Positions 33,226 through 46,149 of a stretch of 64,000 nt of DNA are shown here, piece after piece. The DNA comes from Xestospongia bergquistia (lineage: Eukaryota > Porifera > Demospongiae > Haplosclerida > Petrosiidae), in NCBI GenBank assembly GCA_963965975.1, contig OZ014424.1, positions 3,906,001 to 3,970,000 on the forward strand. The letters are read 5' to 3'. The notes below the pieces were generated by a model. That model worked only from the letters and a program-made list of their open reading frames with translations, did not search any database and was not told the DNA's origin. How positions within the stretch are numbered: position 1 is the first letter of the stretch; every line of letters starts with the position of its first letter. The position numbers and the translations under genes are program-made.

Positions 33226-33712
33226 GACCATTTCTAGAGGCTTTTCAAGGTTCCTACTAACAAGAACAAGGTTACTGGTATGGAGTGAGGATGATAGCTG
33301 TTGTATATGTCTATTTGATGTGGGCAGTTTTTAGAGGATATAATTTTAACCTAATGTTGTTTATACAACTAACACCAGTTATTATATTGTGCATCATTCA
33401 GGCATCTCTTAAACCATTTTGTAGTTTCTGGCTAAACCATGTCGATAAATTTTGTCTGGTATTGTCTATATGCCAACTTCAGTCAGCTGTTGTGTTTGGT
33501 GGTAGGTATACTGGTTGTCTTTCGTGATGGCTTTATTTAACTACATAATTCTTATTTTATTAATGGACATGATTGAATGTCAATGTTGGCAGAAATTGCA
33601 ATGCAAGTTGAGAAGAGAAAGAAGCCATGATCGTGGTCATGGTCATGTGATTATCCCATCAGATGAAGAGGATGATGAGATGAGACAAGCTCTTTTATTA
33701 CTTACAGATTAA
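33226..33712 (+). pseudogene. Receptor-like 3' stump (copy C')
   Basis: It matches the last roughly 160 codons of receptor genes A and B, from CCATTTCTAGAGGCTTTTC to the DEEDDEMRQALLLL tail. It has an early stop and a frame change near 33,510. It lacks the signal peptide, ectodomain and most membrane spans. Its 3' flank is collinear with that of intact genes A and B, so the truncation is at the 5' side, against the stray coiled-coil exon. Confidence 0.8.
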
Positions 33713-33849
33713 GTTTAGTAATATCCTCAGTTATATCAGAAAGTTTGTATGTAATTTTGTAGTTTACATATAATAATGATTTGTTTGGAGTTTTGTAAAA
33801 CAAATTCATGAGTGATGAGTGTTCATCACAACACACATTGACCTAGTTC

Positions 33850-35400
33850 CTTATGCAGTTACACAATCCCTACAATTACAAGTTCAGTATGCAGACAAAG
33901 TCCTCTTTTGTGGAGCTGGTCCAGTTATTACTAAAGTTTACATCGAGGATATTTGACCAGATGCAATAAATCTGTATGTTTTTATACTGATGACTAGAAA
34001 TGTCTTGATGTCTGTATTATGCATCTAAAGGTCTCCGTGTTGTTGCAATATTCTAAGGTCATCATGGAGTCTTTGTGACACCATCTCATTGAGCTATCAA
34101 AGCAGTCCTTAAACAAGGTGGCTATCATTCACAGAATCTAACAGTCGTTATGCTTAGGATTAAAGCATACATTTTGTATGCTAATTTAAGAATGATACAT
34201 CATTTCTACAACTTTTGAAGCTACTGATCTATTCATAACCCACCATTTTGGTACTCAATATCTTACATGTAAAATGCTTATAAAAATGCTTCTATGTAGA
34301 TTTTTTGAGTCATATACATGGCCAAATCCTGCAAGCATTAGAATATTTACGTTCCTCCTAATGTTTTTATCAAACTCATCCCTTCTATCTCTTACAATTG
34401 GCATTAATTAATAAAGGCGTTGATGCAAAGAATTGAATGCATTAAAGACAAACAATATATAAGTGGATATGTTTCATGAGAGATCAGTAAATTGACTCCC
34501 TTTATGATTACACTGTTTCAAGTATGTAGATAACCTTGATGGTATCAAGAAGATACACTAATTACTTCTTCAGTGATATGATACAACATTTGACTGAATC
34601 ATAGTTACCATGCCAAGCATCAAAAGACATCGCTGTTCATGTGGAGTGGAATCTATCCAACTAATGTAATGGGTATAACAAATTATTGTGAAGGGAAAGA
34701 AGTTGCTATTAGTTGGCAAGGTTTTGATAAATAATATTTGCATCAAAAACTTTACCTTTGCAAACCAAACACTCTCTTGTCTGAATTTGGTGTAACCCAT
34801 CTAATGTAGAGCTTAAATATATAAGTAAAGAAAATGCTTTATGGCCATAGTGCTAAGTACTGGAGAGATAATTCTTTAAAGCCATCTTCAGACAGTCTTA
34901 TTGGTCAAAATATAGTTTACACATCTGTGTTAGACCAGGAGAAAGGCACATTTGATTCAAAGCCTTGTCCAGATCTTGAGCAAACTTGCAGTATCCGTGT
35001 CATCTGTTGTTACCTCTGAAAGTGGAAAGTCTACCAAAGGTTTTGAGTATAATGAAAATGGCATAGAAATGATGATACAGTCTGATATAGCAACAACACA
35101 TTGACGATACCTTCTCAGGATGACACCTTCATTGGATTAATGAAGCTTGTTATTCTTGTTTTGACTCAAAAAGGTGAAAGCAATAATGTTGATATTATAA
35201 GAAAGCTTAGATCTGGAGCAAGGAAATATGCTTCTTATTTTTGTTACTGTTTTCCTTAAAGAGAATCCAACACTATGGAAAGTGAGGCTAAACTTAATCT
35301 ACCAAAAGAAGATAAGATGTAGATGATGCTTCAAAGAGACATGTACACGTTGAAGAGAATGTCAGCAACTTAAAATATATATATAACTAAAGAAATGTTT
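33850..35400 (+). pseudogene. Methyltransferase relic, unit C'
   Basis: It is collinear with units A and B but uninverted. Readable blocks are YADKVLFCGAGPVITKVYIE near 33,890, a segment near 34,030-34,110 equivalent to the HPGVFVTPSH block, the IKAY block near 34,150, the IFPPN/STFYIP-equivalent near 34,350, and the C-terminal region (GKVLINNICIKNFTFANQT, KYWRDNS, IVYTSVLDQ, KENPTLWKVRLNLPKED). It has many stops and frame changes. The last part, past 34,500, has no family that I recognise. Confidence 0.55.
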
Positions 35401-35924
35401 CAATTGTCTTTTGTCTACAAGTATTTCTTGTAACTGTCTAAAACTTTATATGTATATATAGAGGTTATTGAATTTTATTTAGCATATAAAGATAAGAAGA
35501 ACAATACTTAGTTCAGTAAGATTTCTTACTTAAATTTGACAACTTCTCAACAGCCATTCCTGTAACTACTAACTTTGAGAGTACTCAGTTTATATATCAT
35601 GTACCATAGTTGTTATAGATCAACCATACAGTGTTCTTAATGTAGTTACTGACTAACATCAATATGGCAAGTAAGTACCATGCATCTGTAAATGATGTAC
35701 ACATACATACTATATTAAGTTGAGACTATCCTGTTCCTATTTTGCACCATGAACACAAAAGTCATTGATCATTACTACCACATATTGACATTTTGATTTA
35801 TTACACATTATAATCTATAATTATTCAACTAATACATTGCTATTATTGTAGTTTATTCTATTAGAAGTTGGGTAATTGCATTGATGATGTTATTTTGTGT
35901 TTCTAGTGGGATGTGTTACAATGA
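35401..35924. other. Unit C' tail, nothing coding
   Basis: It is similar to 19,680-19,940 (GTTATAGATCAACCATACAGTG core) and otherwise AT-rich. Confidence 0.4.
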
Positions 35925-36135
35925 CTACATTAATAATAAGGAAACCCAACTAGCGATATGTCCCTTGTATAAACTCCCAGCCGTAACACCAATAACACTA
36001 AAACTAACAGCAACAAACTTCACTTGCCATACACTGATTAGAGCACTCCAGTCAATATTATGTTGTTGTGTTTTTTGCTTTTTTTCCCAAGGGTCTTGTC
36101 CGCTGTTAGGGATAATGATATTGAATAAACGATAT
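35925..36135 (-). pseudogene. PIGM: PIG-M fragment 2
   Basis: The minus strand carries IPNSGQDPWEKKQK and, in another frame, CYWCYGWEFIQGTY, matching the 6,150-6,030 part of the longer PIG-M pseudogene. It is a short, broken relic in the same position relative to a methylase relic. Confidence 0.6.
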
Positions 36136-37253
36136 AAGTAACTACAAGACAATGCACAAGTAGTTGCTTGTTATGAATAATCATATGTAAGTCCTATCTC
36201 TTTGTAAACTAAGGAAAGTACACATATGAAAAGAAAAATATAAGAGAACAATAGCATTACAGACATATTATCTTTTAAATAGTCCAATGTAATATCAGTG
36301 TTAAGGTGGTGTCTATGAGCTTCATTGATTACAGTAACACTGTATGAATCATGTGCTAGTCATGTATCCATACTTACTTAATAATGGATTTCACATCATT
36401 TCTATAATCAAGATACTATCAGTGAGAAACTAGAGAATATGATATACATGTATATAACTCACATATACACTGTAGTAATGAAGTTGAATTTACATCAACT
36501 GACTAAGTTACATTACTTTTATTTTTGTATCTTTCACATCAGTGCAATAATCAAAACGAACACAGTAACAAACCTAAAAATTGAAAAAATAGACATCACA
36601 TTTCAAACTTATTATACATCAATGATCCATTAATGTTCATTGCCTCATGACCCAGAACATGACTCAAATGTAGTAGATGAGTTTATCACAATGAAATATG
36701 TCAATCTTTGACTATAGAGTGAACTAAATAATTTTGTTTTAATGATTAGGAGGCATATCTTGTATTAGCAATTTAGTTATTTCATGTTTCCCATGTTTTT
36801 GGACTAATTATTGTTATAAAAATATACCTCCTTTTCTTAAATACAACATGCATATTACTCACACTCTATTAGTTAATTTATAGTTACTACAACAAATATT
36901 ATAGACTATACACTAGTTTATGTTATATATAAAATATTAGACTTTACTCAAAATAATCTCATGTATATATATGTCTTTACATGTTGTTTATATTGTATTC
37001 ATGTGAATAGTAACAAGTCATCTATTATCAATATGATTAATACATCTAATAATAATATCAGTATAATTGTGTATTGATTTCAGTACTATGTCTCTACATG
37101 TAACATTATAACTGACAGGTTGTTGTCATATATAGCAGATGTTTACTGATGAATTAAATAGAACATAAACATTATTCCTAATTATAGTAACATCTGTATA
37201 ACTGTGTCCAAAATATATGTAGATATGTCTAATTTGTTTTAATTCCAGTCTGG
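36136..37253 (+). promoter_or_regulatory. Upstream module of receptor copy C (distal part only)
   Basis: It is collinear with 10,230-10,880. The proximal block seen before genes A and B (predicted UTR exon, intron and ATG) is absent: at 37,253 the module joins directly to the second base of the lost start codon region. No coding content. Confidence 0.5.
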
Positions 37254-40200
37254 CATCATTTCATAGTATAATATTGGTTATACTTGTTACTGCTCTTTTA
37301 ATCTTTATTAAACCACTTTCTATTCATATTGTTCAAGTTAATACAAGTAATCAACTTTGGTTCTGGTTATGTAGTGATAATATACCACTGCAGAATAATT
37401 TGACACTTCATTTGACACAAAGTAACTACATACTTCATAACACGACCTTCTGTCTTGTTGAAAATGTTAGTAATGTTACACTAAAAGGAGTGCGATCTGA
37501 TGAGAAATCATCAATTAAATGTCATTTACAAGTCTCAACTACTGGTTTTGGCTTTGTCAATATATCCAGTGTTACTTTAGAAAACTTAGAGTTTACTGGA
37601 TGTGGAGCAACAATAACAACGTCAGCTGTGGCATTCTTTAATGACACCCACCCACATTTAGGATATAAACAGAAAGCATTACTGGTATTTAACCATTGTC
37701 ACAATATAACAATACAACATGTTAACATCACCAATTATATTGGATATGCTATCTTTATGTTAAATCCCCTTAACTCATCATTAATGAATCATGTTAGAGT
37801 CACAGCAGGAACTGGTGCTAGTGACCGTACTGATTCTAGTATGTTTGGTTGTGCTGGTAGTGGTATATTTGTAATGTTTAAAGACACTCAACAAACCTCT
37901 CCTAATATGGCACCTGTTAATATTATATTGTCACAGTCATACCTTAGACTCAACTTCAACATTATACCAAATGTACCTCCCTTGACTCTTATAGGACATG
38001 ACATATGTAGTCTTCCTTTGGTTGGTGCTGGTGGTCTAACAGTATTGTTTAATCAGTCATTTCTGGCTAGATTTTCAAGTCAAAGTGGTGATTGCTCAGA
38101 TACTTATGGAGCAATAACAGGAAATATATTAGTGATATTTTATAATGGTATGGTCTACTCTCAACTGTTACTGACAGATACTGATATATTCAATGGAGTA
38201 CTTCTTCCTTCAACTAATCAAATTGGTGGTACATGTCTTACTATTATCTCAACTTTGTGTCAAACATGTCCTTTTATCAGTAATAAAGAATTGCCAGTTA
38301 GGACACCAATTTCTTTAAAAAATGTTGAAATAGTTAGTTGTGGTTCTGGAACTAAAATGGCAACTAAATTTAGTCATATCAAATATGGAGAAGGATTCTA
38401 TTTAAACATTTTTTTAATTTTGGGGAGCTAGATCAATTGTCTTGCTACTCAAAAGAGTGCAATACAGAAAAACTATGCTTACAAATCTGGATCTGGTCTT
38501 TATGCTTTTGTATCAAACTCTGTCATAAGAGACAACAATATATCTATAATAATAGAAGATGTTGACATAAGAGAAAATCATAAAGGTTCTGCTAGTTACA
38601 CACTGTATTTTACTGTTGCAGGTTTAATATTAGTTAATTAGAACAATGTTACATTTACAAGCAACAATAATTTTTATGAAAACAACTCCCCAATGATTGC
38701 AGCATATAAGAGCAATATACACATGACAGGACAACTATTGTTTAGAAAGAACACTGGTACCATGGGAGCTGCCATAGAACTATTTTTTTCATTCCTTATT
38801 CTTCAAGAACAAATGATGGCTACATTCTTTGGCAATACTGCTTTATTATATGGTGGAGCTATATATGGTGATAATGTAGTGATCCCTGGTCATCATAGAT
38901 GTGTTATACAAATTAACACTAACAAAACAGACCTACACAATATAGACATTACATTGAAATTTAAAGGGAACATAGCAGGACTTGCAGGAAACAACATTAT
39001 GCTACTCCTCTCTACAACTGTTCCTTTCTTTATCCACAACATGATAAGTCTCAATTAGTCAACTTTGACTGGAAATCAATTGCACATTTTAATACACCAA
39101 ACTCTCTCAACAATGGACTGAAACCAATGTCTTTTAAACCAGTCAAAATATGCTCTTGTTATCATAACAACAATACATTTATAGTGGTCAAACACTGCTC
39201 CCATTCGTATGCTATTCCTAATGTCATTAACACTTATGCTGGTAAGACAGTAATCATATCATTGTGTGCTGTTGATGATTCTGATACCATTGTTTACTCT
39301 CCTGCTGTTCTTTCTATCACAAATTATCACCATAAACAAGATAAATTGTCAGAAAATGGATTGTATTTAAAACAAGAACAAACACTTGTACCTTTGTCAG
39401 GAAGTAACTGTACTCAATTACATTACAATGTCCTTAGTAAAGTAGGTGAACTCAAACATGAAAGGCTTAACATTGCAACACCAGGTTGTCCACCATCTTG
39501 GTCAGCTGAACTTTATGTACATCCTTGTCCAATGGGATTTATGTTAAAAGAAGATGAGTGTGTATGTGATAGTTTCATTGTTGACATGTCACCCTCTACA
39601 AAATGTAATATTACTACAACAACTATTACAATATATTCTGGTCAATGGTTGGGTCATATATCATCTGGTAAAAAAAGTAAGTTGGGATTTGCTTAAGTTT
39701 GTCCTCCTGGTAACTGTAAAACTGACACTCTATTATTTAATGTGACTGATCCCTTCTCTATTTGTGAGTCCAGTAAGATGGGCATTCTCTGTTCACAATG
39801 TCAACATAATATGAGTGTTGTATTTGGTAGTACAGAATGTAGACCATGCTCTGATCTGTGGTTAATTACAATAGTAGGATATGCTTTATTTAGTCTGCTA
39901 CTGGTAGCAATAATGCTTGCATTGCCTCTGACTATATCAGAAGGACCATTAGCTGGTATCATAATAGCTATGAATATCACTTCTGTTTCAACTATTGACT
40001 ATTTGGATAGTAACAATTGGTTTGTGTACACTGCTAGAGTCTTTGTTTCCCTCATGAACCTTAATCTAGGTTTTCCAATGTGTTTGTACAATGGAATGAC
40101 ACCAACTGCTATACAATTTGTTTATCCATTGTACTTGTGGGTTTTGGTAATTGGATTCATCATATTCAGTCATTACTCAACTAGAATCTCAAACAGAACA

Positions 40201-40967
40201 GCAAGTTATTCTGTTCAAGTCCTGGCTAGTCTCATCCACCTCTCCTTCTCCAAAGTTCTCATCACTTGTATAGACATCATAGCTTATGTTCCCGTTCATA
40301 CAGCACAAGAAGGAACAATGGTAGTGTGGTGTGGTGATGGTAACGTTGAATATCTCTCCAATCCTCAACATATTGTTCTGTTTACTGTAGGTGTGATAAG
40401 TTTGTTGTTGTATATAGTACCTTATATATTGTTTGTTACTTTGGGCAGATATTGTATGAGATGAAGATGTGTAAATAAGTACTTGTGACCATTTCTAGAG
40501 GCTTTTCAAGGTCCCTACAAACAAGAACAAAATTACTGGTATGGAGTGAGGATGATAACTGTTGTATATGTCTATTTGTTGTGGGCAGTTATTAGATGAT
40601 ATAGTTTAAACCTAATGTTGTCCATGCAACTAACATCAGTTCTTATATTGTGCATTACTCAGGCATCTCTTGACCATTTCGTAGTTCCAGGCTAAGCCAT
40701 GTTGATACATTGTGTCTGGTATCGTCCATATGTCAATTTCTGTTGGCTCTTGTGTTTGGTGGTAGATATTACTGGTTGTCTTTTGTGATGGCTTCATTTA
40801 ACTACATAACTCTTATTTTATTAATGGGTGTGATTGGATGTCAATGTTTGCAGAAATTGATATGCAAGTTGAGAAGAGAAAGAAGCCATGATGGTGGTCA
40901 TGTGATTATCCCATCACATGAAGAGGATGATAAGATGAGACAAGCTCTTTTATTACTAACTGATTAA
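37254..40967 (+). pseudogene. Receptor-like copy C, pseudogene
   Basis: It is similar to genes A and B along its whole length, starting at TGGCATCATTTCATAG where A has ATGGCATCATTTCATAG. The start codon and the upstream control block are gone. The 385-codon first stretch is open. After that there are frame changes near 38,400 and 39,000, stops near 38,640 and 39,695, and further damage after 40,460. The tail (DKMRQALLLL) is still recognisable. It is a recent loss, since the open parts remain very close to A and B. Confidence 0.85.
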
Positions 40968-41574
40968 ATTATTAATATCCTCAGTTATATATATATTTTA
41001 GAAATTTTGTATGTAATTTTGTAGCTTGTAGCTTAATAATAATTGTTAGGAAATTTTATAAAACAATTTCATGAATGATGAGTGTATTTTTGTATCCCAC
41101 TTCATAAGACACAGTGAACAGGCTCCTTACTATGCTGTTATAATGGTGGTTTGTTGTTTTTATGCAGTTATACAACCCTTATAACACAGTTAAAGAATTA
41201 TAATAATGATAACATATGTATTACCCCAATGTGGTAAGCATAATTGATTATACTTGTCACTTGAGACTGATGACAACTAACGCTATTAAAAGATCTTCAT
41301 TTACTATAAAAGCAGTAATTTGATTATAGTCTTGTTTGAATGATTTATTTCCTATACAATATAGACACTAATATTTTCCGTGATGAGTGTCTTGTTATTT
41401 TAATATTGATGATGCACCTACAAAGAAACTATCTGCTTCTCAATTCAAAGAAAAACAGAAATGGAACAATCTTACAAATTTCATAGTTCATGATGATACA
41501 AAGGAAAGAAATAAAATACATAATGACATGTAATATGATATATTTAACGTTTCTGTATTATACTTATATCTGTG
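40968..41574. other. 3' flank of copy C
   Basis: It is partly similar to the flanks after A, B and C', followed by unique AT-rich sequence. No gene seen. Confidence 0.4.
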
Positions 41575-42600
41575 GTTGTGTTAGGTTCTGGAATCAAGTG
41601 TGTTGGCCAGTTTACTTTGGAAATCATGTCACGCAATACGTATGCAGATAAAGTCCCCTTCTATATTGCTGATCCAGTTACTGAAGTTTACATCAAGGAT
41701 GTGTGTCCAGATGCAATAAATCTGTGTTTTCTATACTTGTGACAAGAAATGCTATGGTTTACATATATACCCTGATTTCTGAGGCACGCCTGTTTAATGC
41801 TCACAGGGGTCTCCATGTTGTTGCAATCTTTTAAGGTCAACTTGGAGTCTTTGTGATTCCCAGATCATCAAGCTATCAAAGTAGTCCTTAAACATAGTAA
41901 CTATATCGGCCTTATACATTTATAGAAAGTAATGATCATTATGGTTATTCTTCATTACTAGGTATCAAAGCATACATTATCCCTGCTGTATCAAAAGAAG
42001 ATTGTCTCTTTGCTGACTTGGTAATACATACATCATTTCCTGGTCTACAAACTGTTAAAGCTACTAACCTAACTACTACTTAATTAGCACCAAATCTGGT
42101 TCTCACTGATGCTTATGTCATTATCTGGTAAGTTGAATGTGTTCAAGATTTTGAATTCAACAAAGGCTATCTCAATGAAAATTTTCACAATCTAGATCTT
42201 ACTAGTCACCTACAAATATATAGGAAGATGACTATGTCATAACACACTATATATACATAATGATGAAGGCTGATGTTGAGAATGTTGCTGAACAGCTGTC
42301 CATTTGGCAACAGATTTCCAATTTGTTTCAAATTATTTTATTCAGGGATGTAAGTATGGGATGCCCTGATGGTATAGAGAATTCACACCAATGGCTTTTT
42401 TTCCAGTGATATGATGTAATATTTGACAGTATCAAGCTTGAAAAGACATCATGTGGAATGGAATCTATACAACTAAGCTGAAGGTCATAGCAATTGTTGC
42501 ACTAGGAGAGAAGTGACCATTAGATGGCAAGGTTTAAGTAAATACTATATTTGCATCAAAAACATTACCTTTGTCAACCAAACTGAGGTACTATTGTACT
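41575..42600 (+). pseudogene. Methyltransferase relic, unit C (most informative N-terminus)
   Basis: It begins with VVVLGSGIKCVGQFTLEIM near 41,570-41,625 and continues ADKVPFYIADPVTEVYIKD and PDAINL. This order matches omphalotin-type methyltransferases (VGTGIESIGQMTLQ, ADKVFYCVIDPATEAFI). Later blocks are LHVVAIF and GVFVIP near 41,800-41,860, IKAYIIPAV and EDCLFADL near 41,965-42,020, LVLTDAYVIIWQVECVQDF near 42,090-42,150, and DDYVITHYI near 42,220. The glycine-rich SAM-binding start, the SAEDCLFADL signature and the VIIWQV block make the family call firm. Multiple stops and frame changes show it is dead. Confidence 0.7.
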
Positions 42601-42789
42601 AACATTTGTTAGTCTTGTTGAGACAACTATTGATGTGGAAGACAGAAAAAATTTTTTAAATTAAACAAAAGCACTCTTGACCTTTATCACTATACACTAA
42701 ACAATACTGACTAACTGATCATTTCTTGCATTGATATAGTTATATAATGATGAAACAATGATTCACTTTCTAAGGTTGCTGTAAGTTCG

Positions 42790-44340
42790 TTATAACCAAT
42801 TGTACATAAGTAATATTTTCCATAATCTTAAACATATGTCTCAGTATACATGTATACAGATTTGTCAGAAATGTTTCTATTTGTTCATGGAATAGAAGGA
42901 GCTGCACCTGGACACTATCTGAAACAGCTACATAAAAAATAAAATACAAAGAATGTTTGTTAACAAACACAATTGCTATGTTTTTATTGATATAGAAAAC
43001 ATAGAAACAAGCCTACTGATGGTTTTAGTCATTAAAAGGCATTACATTCTCTTTCTTTCATTCAGAATTATGCTGAAGGTAAAGCAATTTACAGATAGTT
43101 GGGTACAGCAAAAATATTTAGGAATTACTCAATTATTTTGTAGGTAGAATACCTGTTTACAAGCATGTGGATTTACAAGATTTACTTTCAAGTACATGTA
43201 AGTAACCTGTACACTGTATGAGCTACTGAGACAACAAATTACAGACCTTATTTTGAGAGTATGTTTTACAGTGTTTGTAATCAATACTTACCTCTCATGT
43301 AATCATAATTACGTCAATGTCAGATTTGCGTTGGCAATGCCAGAGAAATAGTACTACAACTGTGTGAAGCTTTGATGTACATCCTCACAGAATAACATAT
43401 AGCTTTAAATATTGCTGCAAATACCAGTCCACCTGAGATAAATGAAACAGATAAAGAGAGAGATGAAGACAGACTAACAGATTTAAGAGAAGATATTATT
43501 CATGCAAACTTTTCTAGCAATGGTCGTGACTGTAAAGGATGTACTACCAAAACAGTTGAAAATACATTGACAATGTCAGAGATGATATTGCTAAATTGTC
43601 TAAAGATGAACTCAATCTCATAGTCATGGGACAATTACTGGTTAATATTAATATTGGAAAAGTAACAACAGATTTCAGGGATGTTTCTAAGGAACAAAAT
43701 AAACCATCAAGTAATTTCAGTCATCATGGAGTAAAGGTACAGTGAAACAATCAAAACCAAATCAATAAATTCTTTGTTTTATTAGATTTGCAAGAAATGT
43801 TTCGTTTCAATCATGGGATAGGAAAGTATCACCTAATATTATCAAAGACAGCTACATAAAGGATTGAATACAAACACGGTTTGCTAACAAACATGATACA
43901 ATTATTGCTATGTTATTATTGACATAGTAAACATTAAAACAAAGGATGAAAGCCACCTAATGCTTTTAGTCATCAAGATGTATCACATTCTGTTTACTTT
44001 ATTCAGAATAATGCTGAGAATAATATTATTTTATTACAAGGCATGAAAGGGATCACTCATATATTTTGTAGGTAGAATACGTTTATAGAAACACATGTAT
44101 AAAAAACTTTACTTTCAAGTACCTATGAGCAAGCTGTATATCGTGAACAATGTATGAGTTACTAAGACGACAAATGACTGACCTTGTTCTAAAAGCATCT
44201 TTACAGTGTTTGGAATCAATACTTACCTCATGTAATCATTATCAAGCCAATGTCAGATATATGTTGGTAAAAAGCAAGGGATCATTTGAAGGCAATACAG
44301 AAAGAACAAAATTATCACAGAAAAGTCCTTAAAAATTAAA
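42790..44340 (+). pseudogene. Tandemly duplicated decayed gene or element, two units
   Basis: The segment 42,840-43,360 recurs diverged at 43,790-44,290 (shared cores TTGTAGGTAGAATAC, TACTTTCAAGTAC and CAATACTTACCTC). Unit 1 continues into a longer open region at 43,417-43,740 with INETDKERDEDRLTDLREDI and DELNLIVMGQLLVNINIG, ending before a GTAAAG donor-like site. Both units contain an EMFxFxHGI motif (EMFLFVHGI and EMFRFNHGI), which resembles the FLFLHGI/HGN region of an uncharacterised cnidarian and sponge protein family, possibly transposon-derived. Frame changes are present in both. Confidence 0.4.
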
Positions 44341-44602
44341 GGCTGACACACATTTTTCTAACAGATGTTCAACATGCGAGAATGATTAACACATATTACA
44401 ACAACTATTTAATACTGAACTAGTAATGAGATTATTGTCTAATACAATAGTGTGTTCAAAAATGAAATTCATTCAAGACTTTACATGTAATGTTGAGAAT
44501 GGATTAAATAAGGAACTAGGCCACTTCTATTCAAATCTTTGATGAACATTAGTACCTCTTTGTCTCTTATCTTTACAAAGATATAGACATCTTTTAACAT
44601 AT

Positions 44603-44606
<4 letters not shown>
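44341..44606. other. Intergenic, nothing recognised
   Basis: AT-rich, non-coding. Confidence 0.35.

Positions 44607-44647
<41 letters not shown>
44607..44647. repeat. (AT)n microsatellite
   Basis: About 20 uninterrupted AT dinucleotides. Confidence 0.95.
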
Positions 44648-44648
<1 letters not shown>

Positions 44649-44902
44649 TCTTATACTTAATAAATCTACAATCACTTCATCATGGCAAAGAATATGAAGT
44701 TCATTTGATATTGTCTGTAGTGAAGCTGGACTGAAGTCATTGTCTGGTGGACTATATTATGATGTAATGATATCTGTACATGTATAGTATATACGACTAC
44801 ATACTTGGACAGTAAAACGATCTTTGTTCCAAAGTGGGTGTGGTCCATAAGCTGAGCTGGTTCCATCTTTCTCTTTGCTAAACTTAATTTCAAAGATTGA
44901 TT

Positions 44903-44952
44903 GAGAGGGAGAGAGAGAGAGAGACAGACAGACAGAAAAAGAGAAAGAGAGA
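44903..44952. repeat. (GA)n/(GACA)n microsatellite
   Basis: A run of GA dinucleotides followed by GACA units and a GA-rich tail. The open frame that starts here comes from the repeat. Confidence 0.9.
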
Positions 44953-44959
44953 TATTAAA

Positions 44960-46149
44960 AACATAAAGCTCTTAATGCCTCTACTTATGTTTGTCTTCCT
45001 CTCTCCAGTCCTAACCCCTCCCACTATCTTCCTCTTCATCTCTTCTAATAGGTACATTCATAGTATGTATTATTCACACTGTCACATGACAGGTTGTGGC
45101 ATGAATATTTGGAGATTTTGGTCTTTGATGAACTTTCATCAAAAGTTTATACAATGGAGAGGAAGTAGCAAAGAACTCCAACACAGTTTTGCTTAGAGTA
45201 CTAAACAAGAACATACAAATAAAGTACTACGAGATAGATATGTCAGTGATGGGTACATAAAGACTCATGAAGTATAAAAATAATGGATACATAGAAAATG
45301 AATATGAACATAGAGACTATAAATAACATAATATGACATAACATTTGAAATAATGAAATGATGTCTTAAATAGAATTAACAAGTAGATGGTCTGATGTAT
45401 GTACATGTCTCTTACACCCATATTTGGTATATGTTCTTTGTGTATCACATCCTCTAAGGTTATTTCAGAGTGAGGGTTCATTTAAGAACTCTCTCTCTGA
45501 CTCAATTAGATAACATAATCACTTCAGGCTTCCTGTGTATTATTATAATAATCAACAAATAGTTTATGTCATGATCATGACGAAAAAGGTTATGTATCAA
45601 TAGCATATCTACATCTAACTATTAACAATAGATACATTTTATATTTTAACAGGAATAAAACACTACATATTATGAACAGAGGAGTATACTAAGTTTTTTA
45701 AAGCTAAATAAAGAAATGTCATCTTTTCTGAATGAATAAATGAAATATTGATTGTTATGCTACATACTATTGAATGACAGATCACTTGGTCTTATATATC
45801 AACAGTAATGTAGGATACATTGTCATCACAATCATACTAGTAGCCACATACAGACGTTACGATTCCTATTTCCAATTTCAATTAAACGGGGTTATACACA
45901 GTTTAAATGTCTATCCTCAGCTTATGTAAATAATAGACCAATAATATACAAAATTCAGGGACCCAAACCAACTGGAAACATCTCTCTGATGCTCAAATCT
46001 AAGAGACAGTTCGTGATACTCATGCTCTGCATTTTATTAAGTAACAAGAAAAGTCTAGAAATGGTGTACATGCAAAAAATGGAATTAGGAATAAGAAATT
46101 GAAACTCTTAAACTGGGCCCTTAATTGGGATTTTTAAATGCACCCACAT
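44960..46149. other. Intergenic, nothing recognised
   Basis: No coding region or RNA that I can support. A few AT-rich low-complexity stretches. Confidence 0.35.

Noticed and set aside
44897-45196. Plus-strand open frame starting in the GA/GACA microsatellite
   Set aside because: The start is low-complexity repeat and the rest matches no family.
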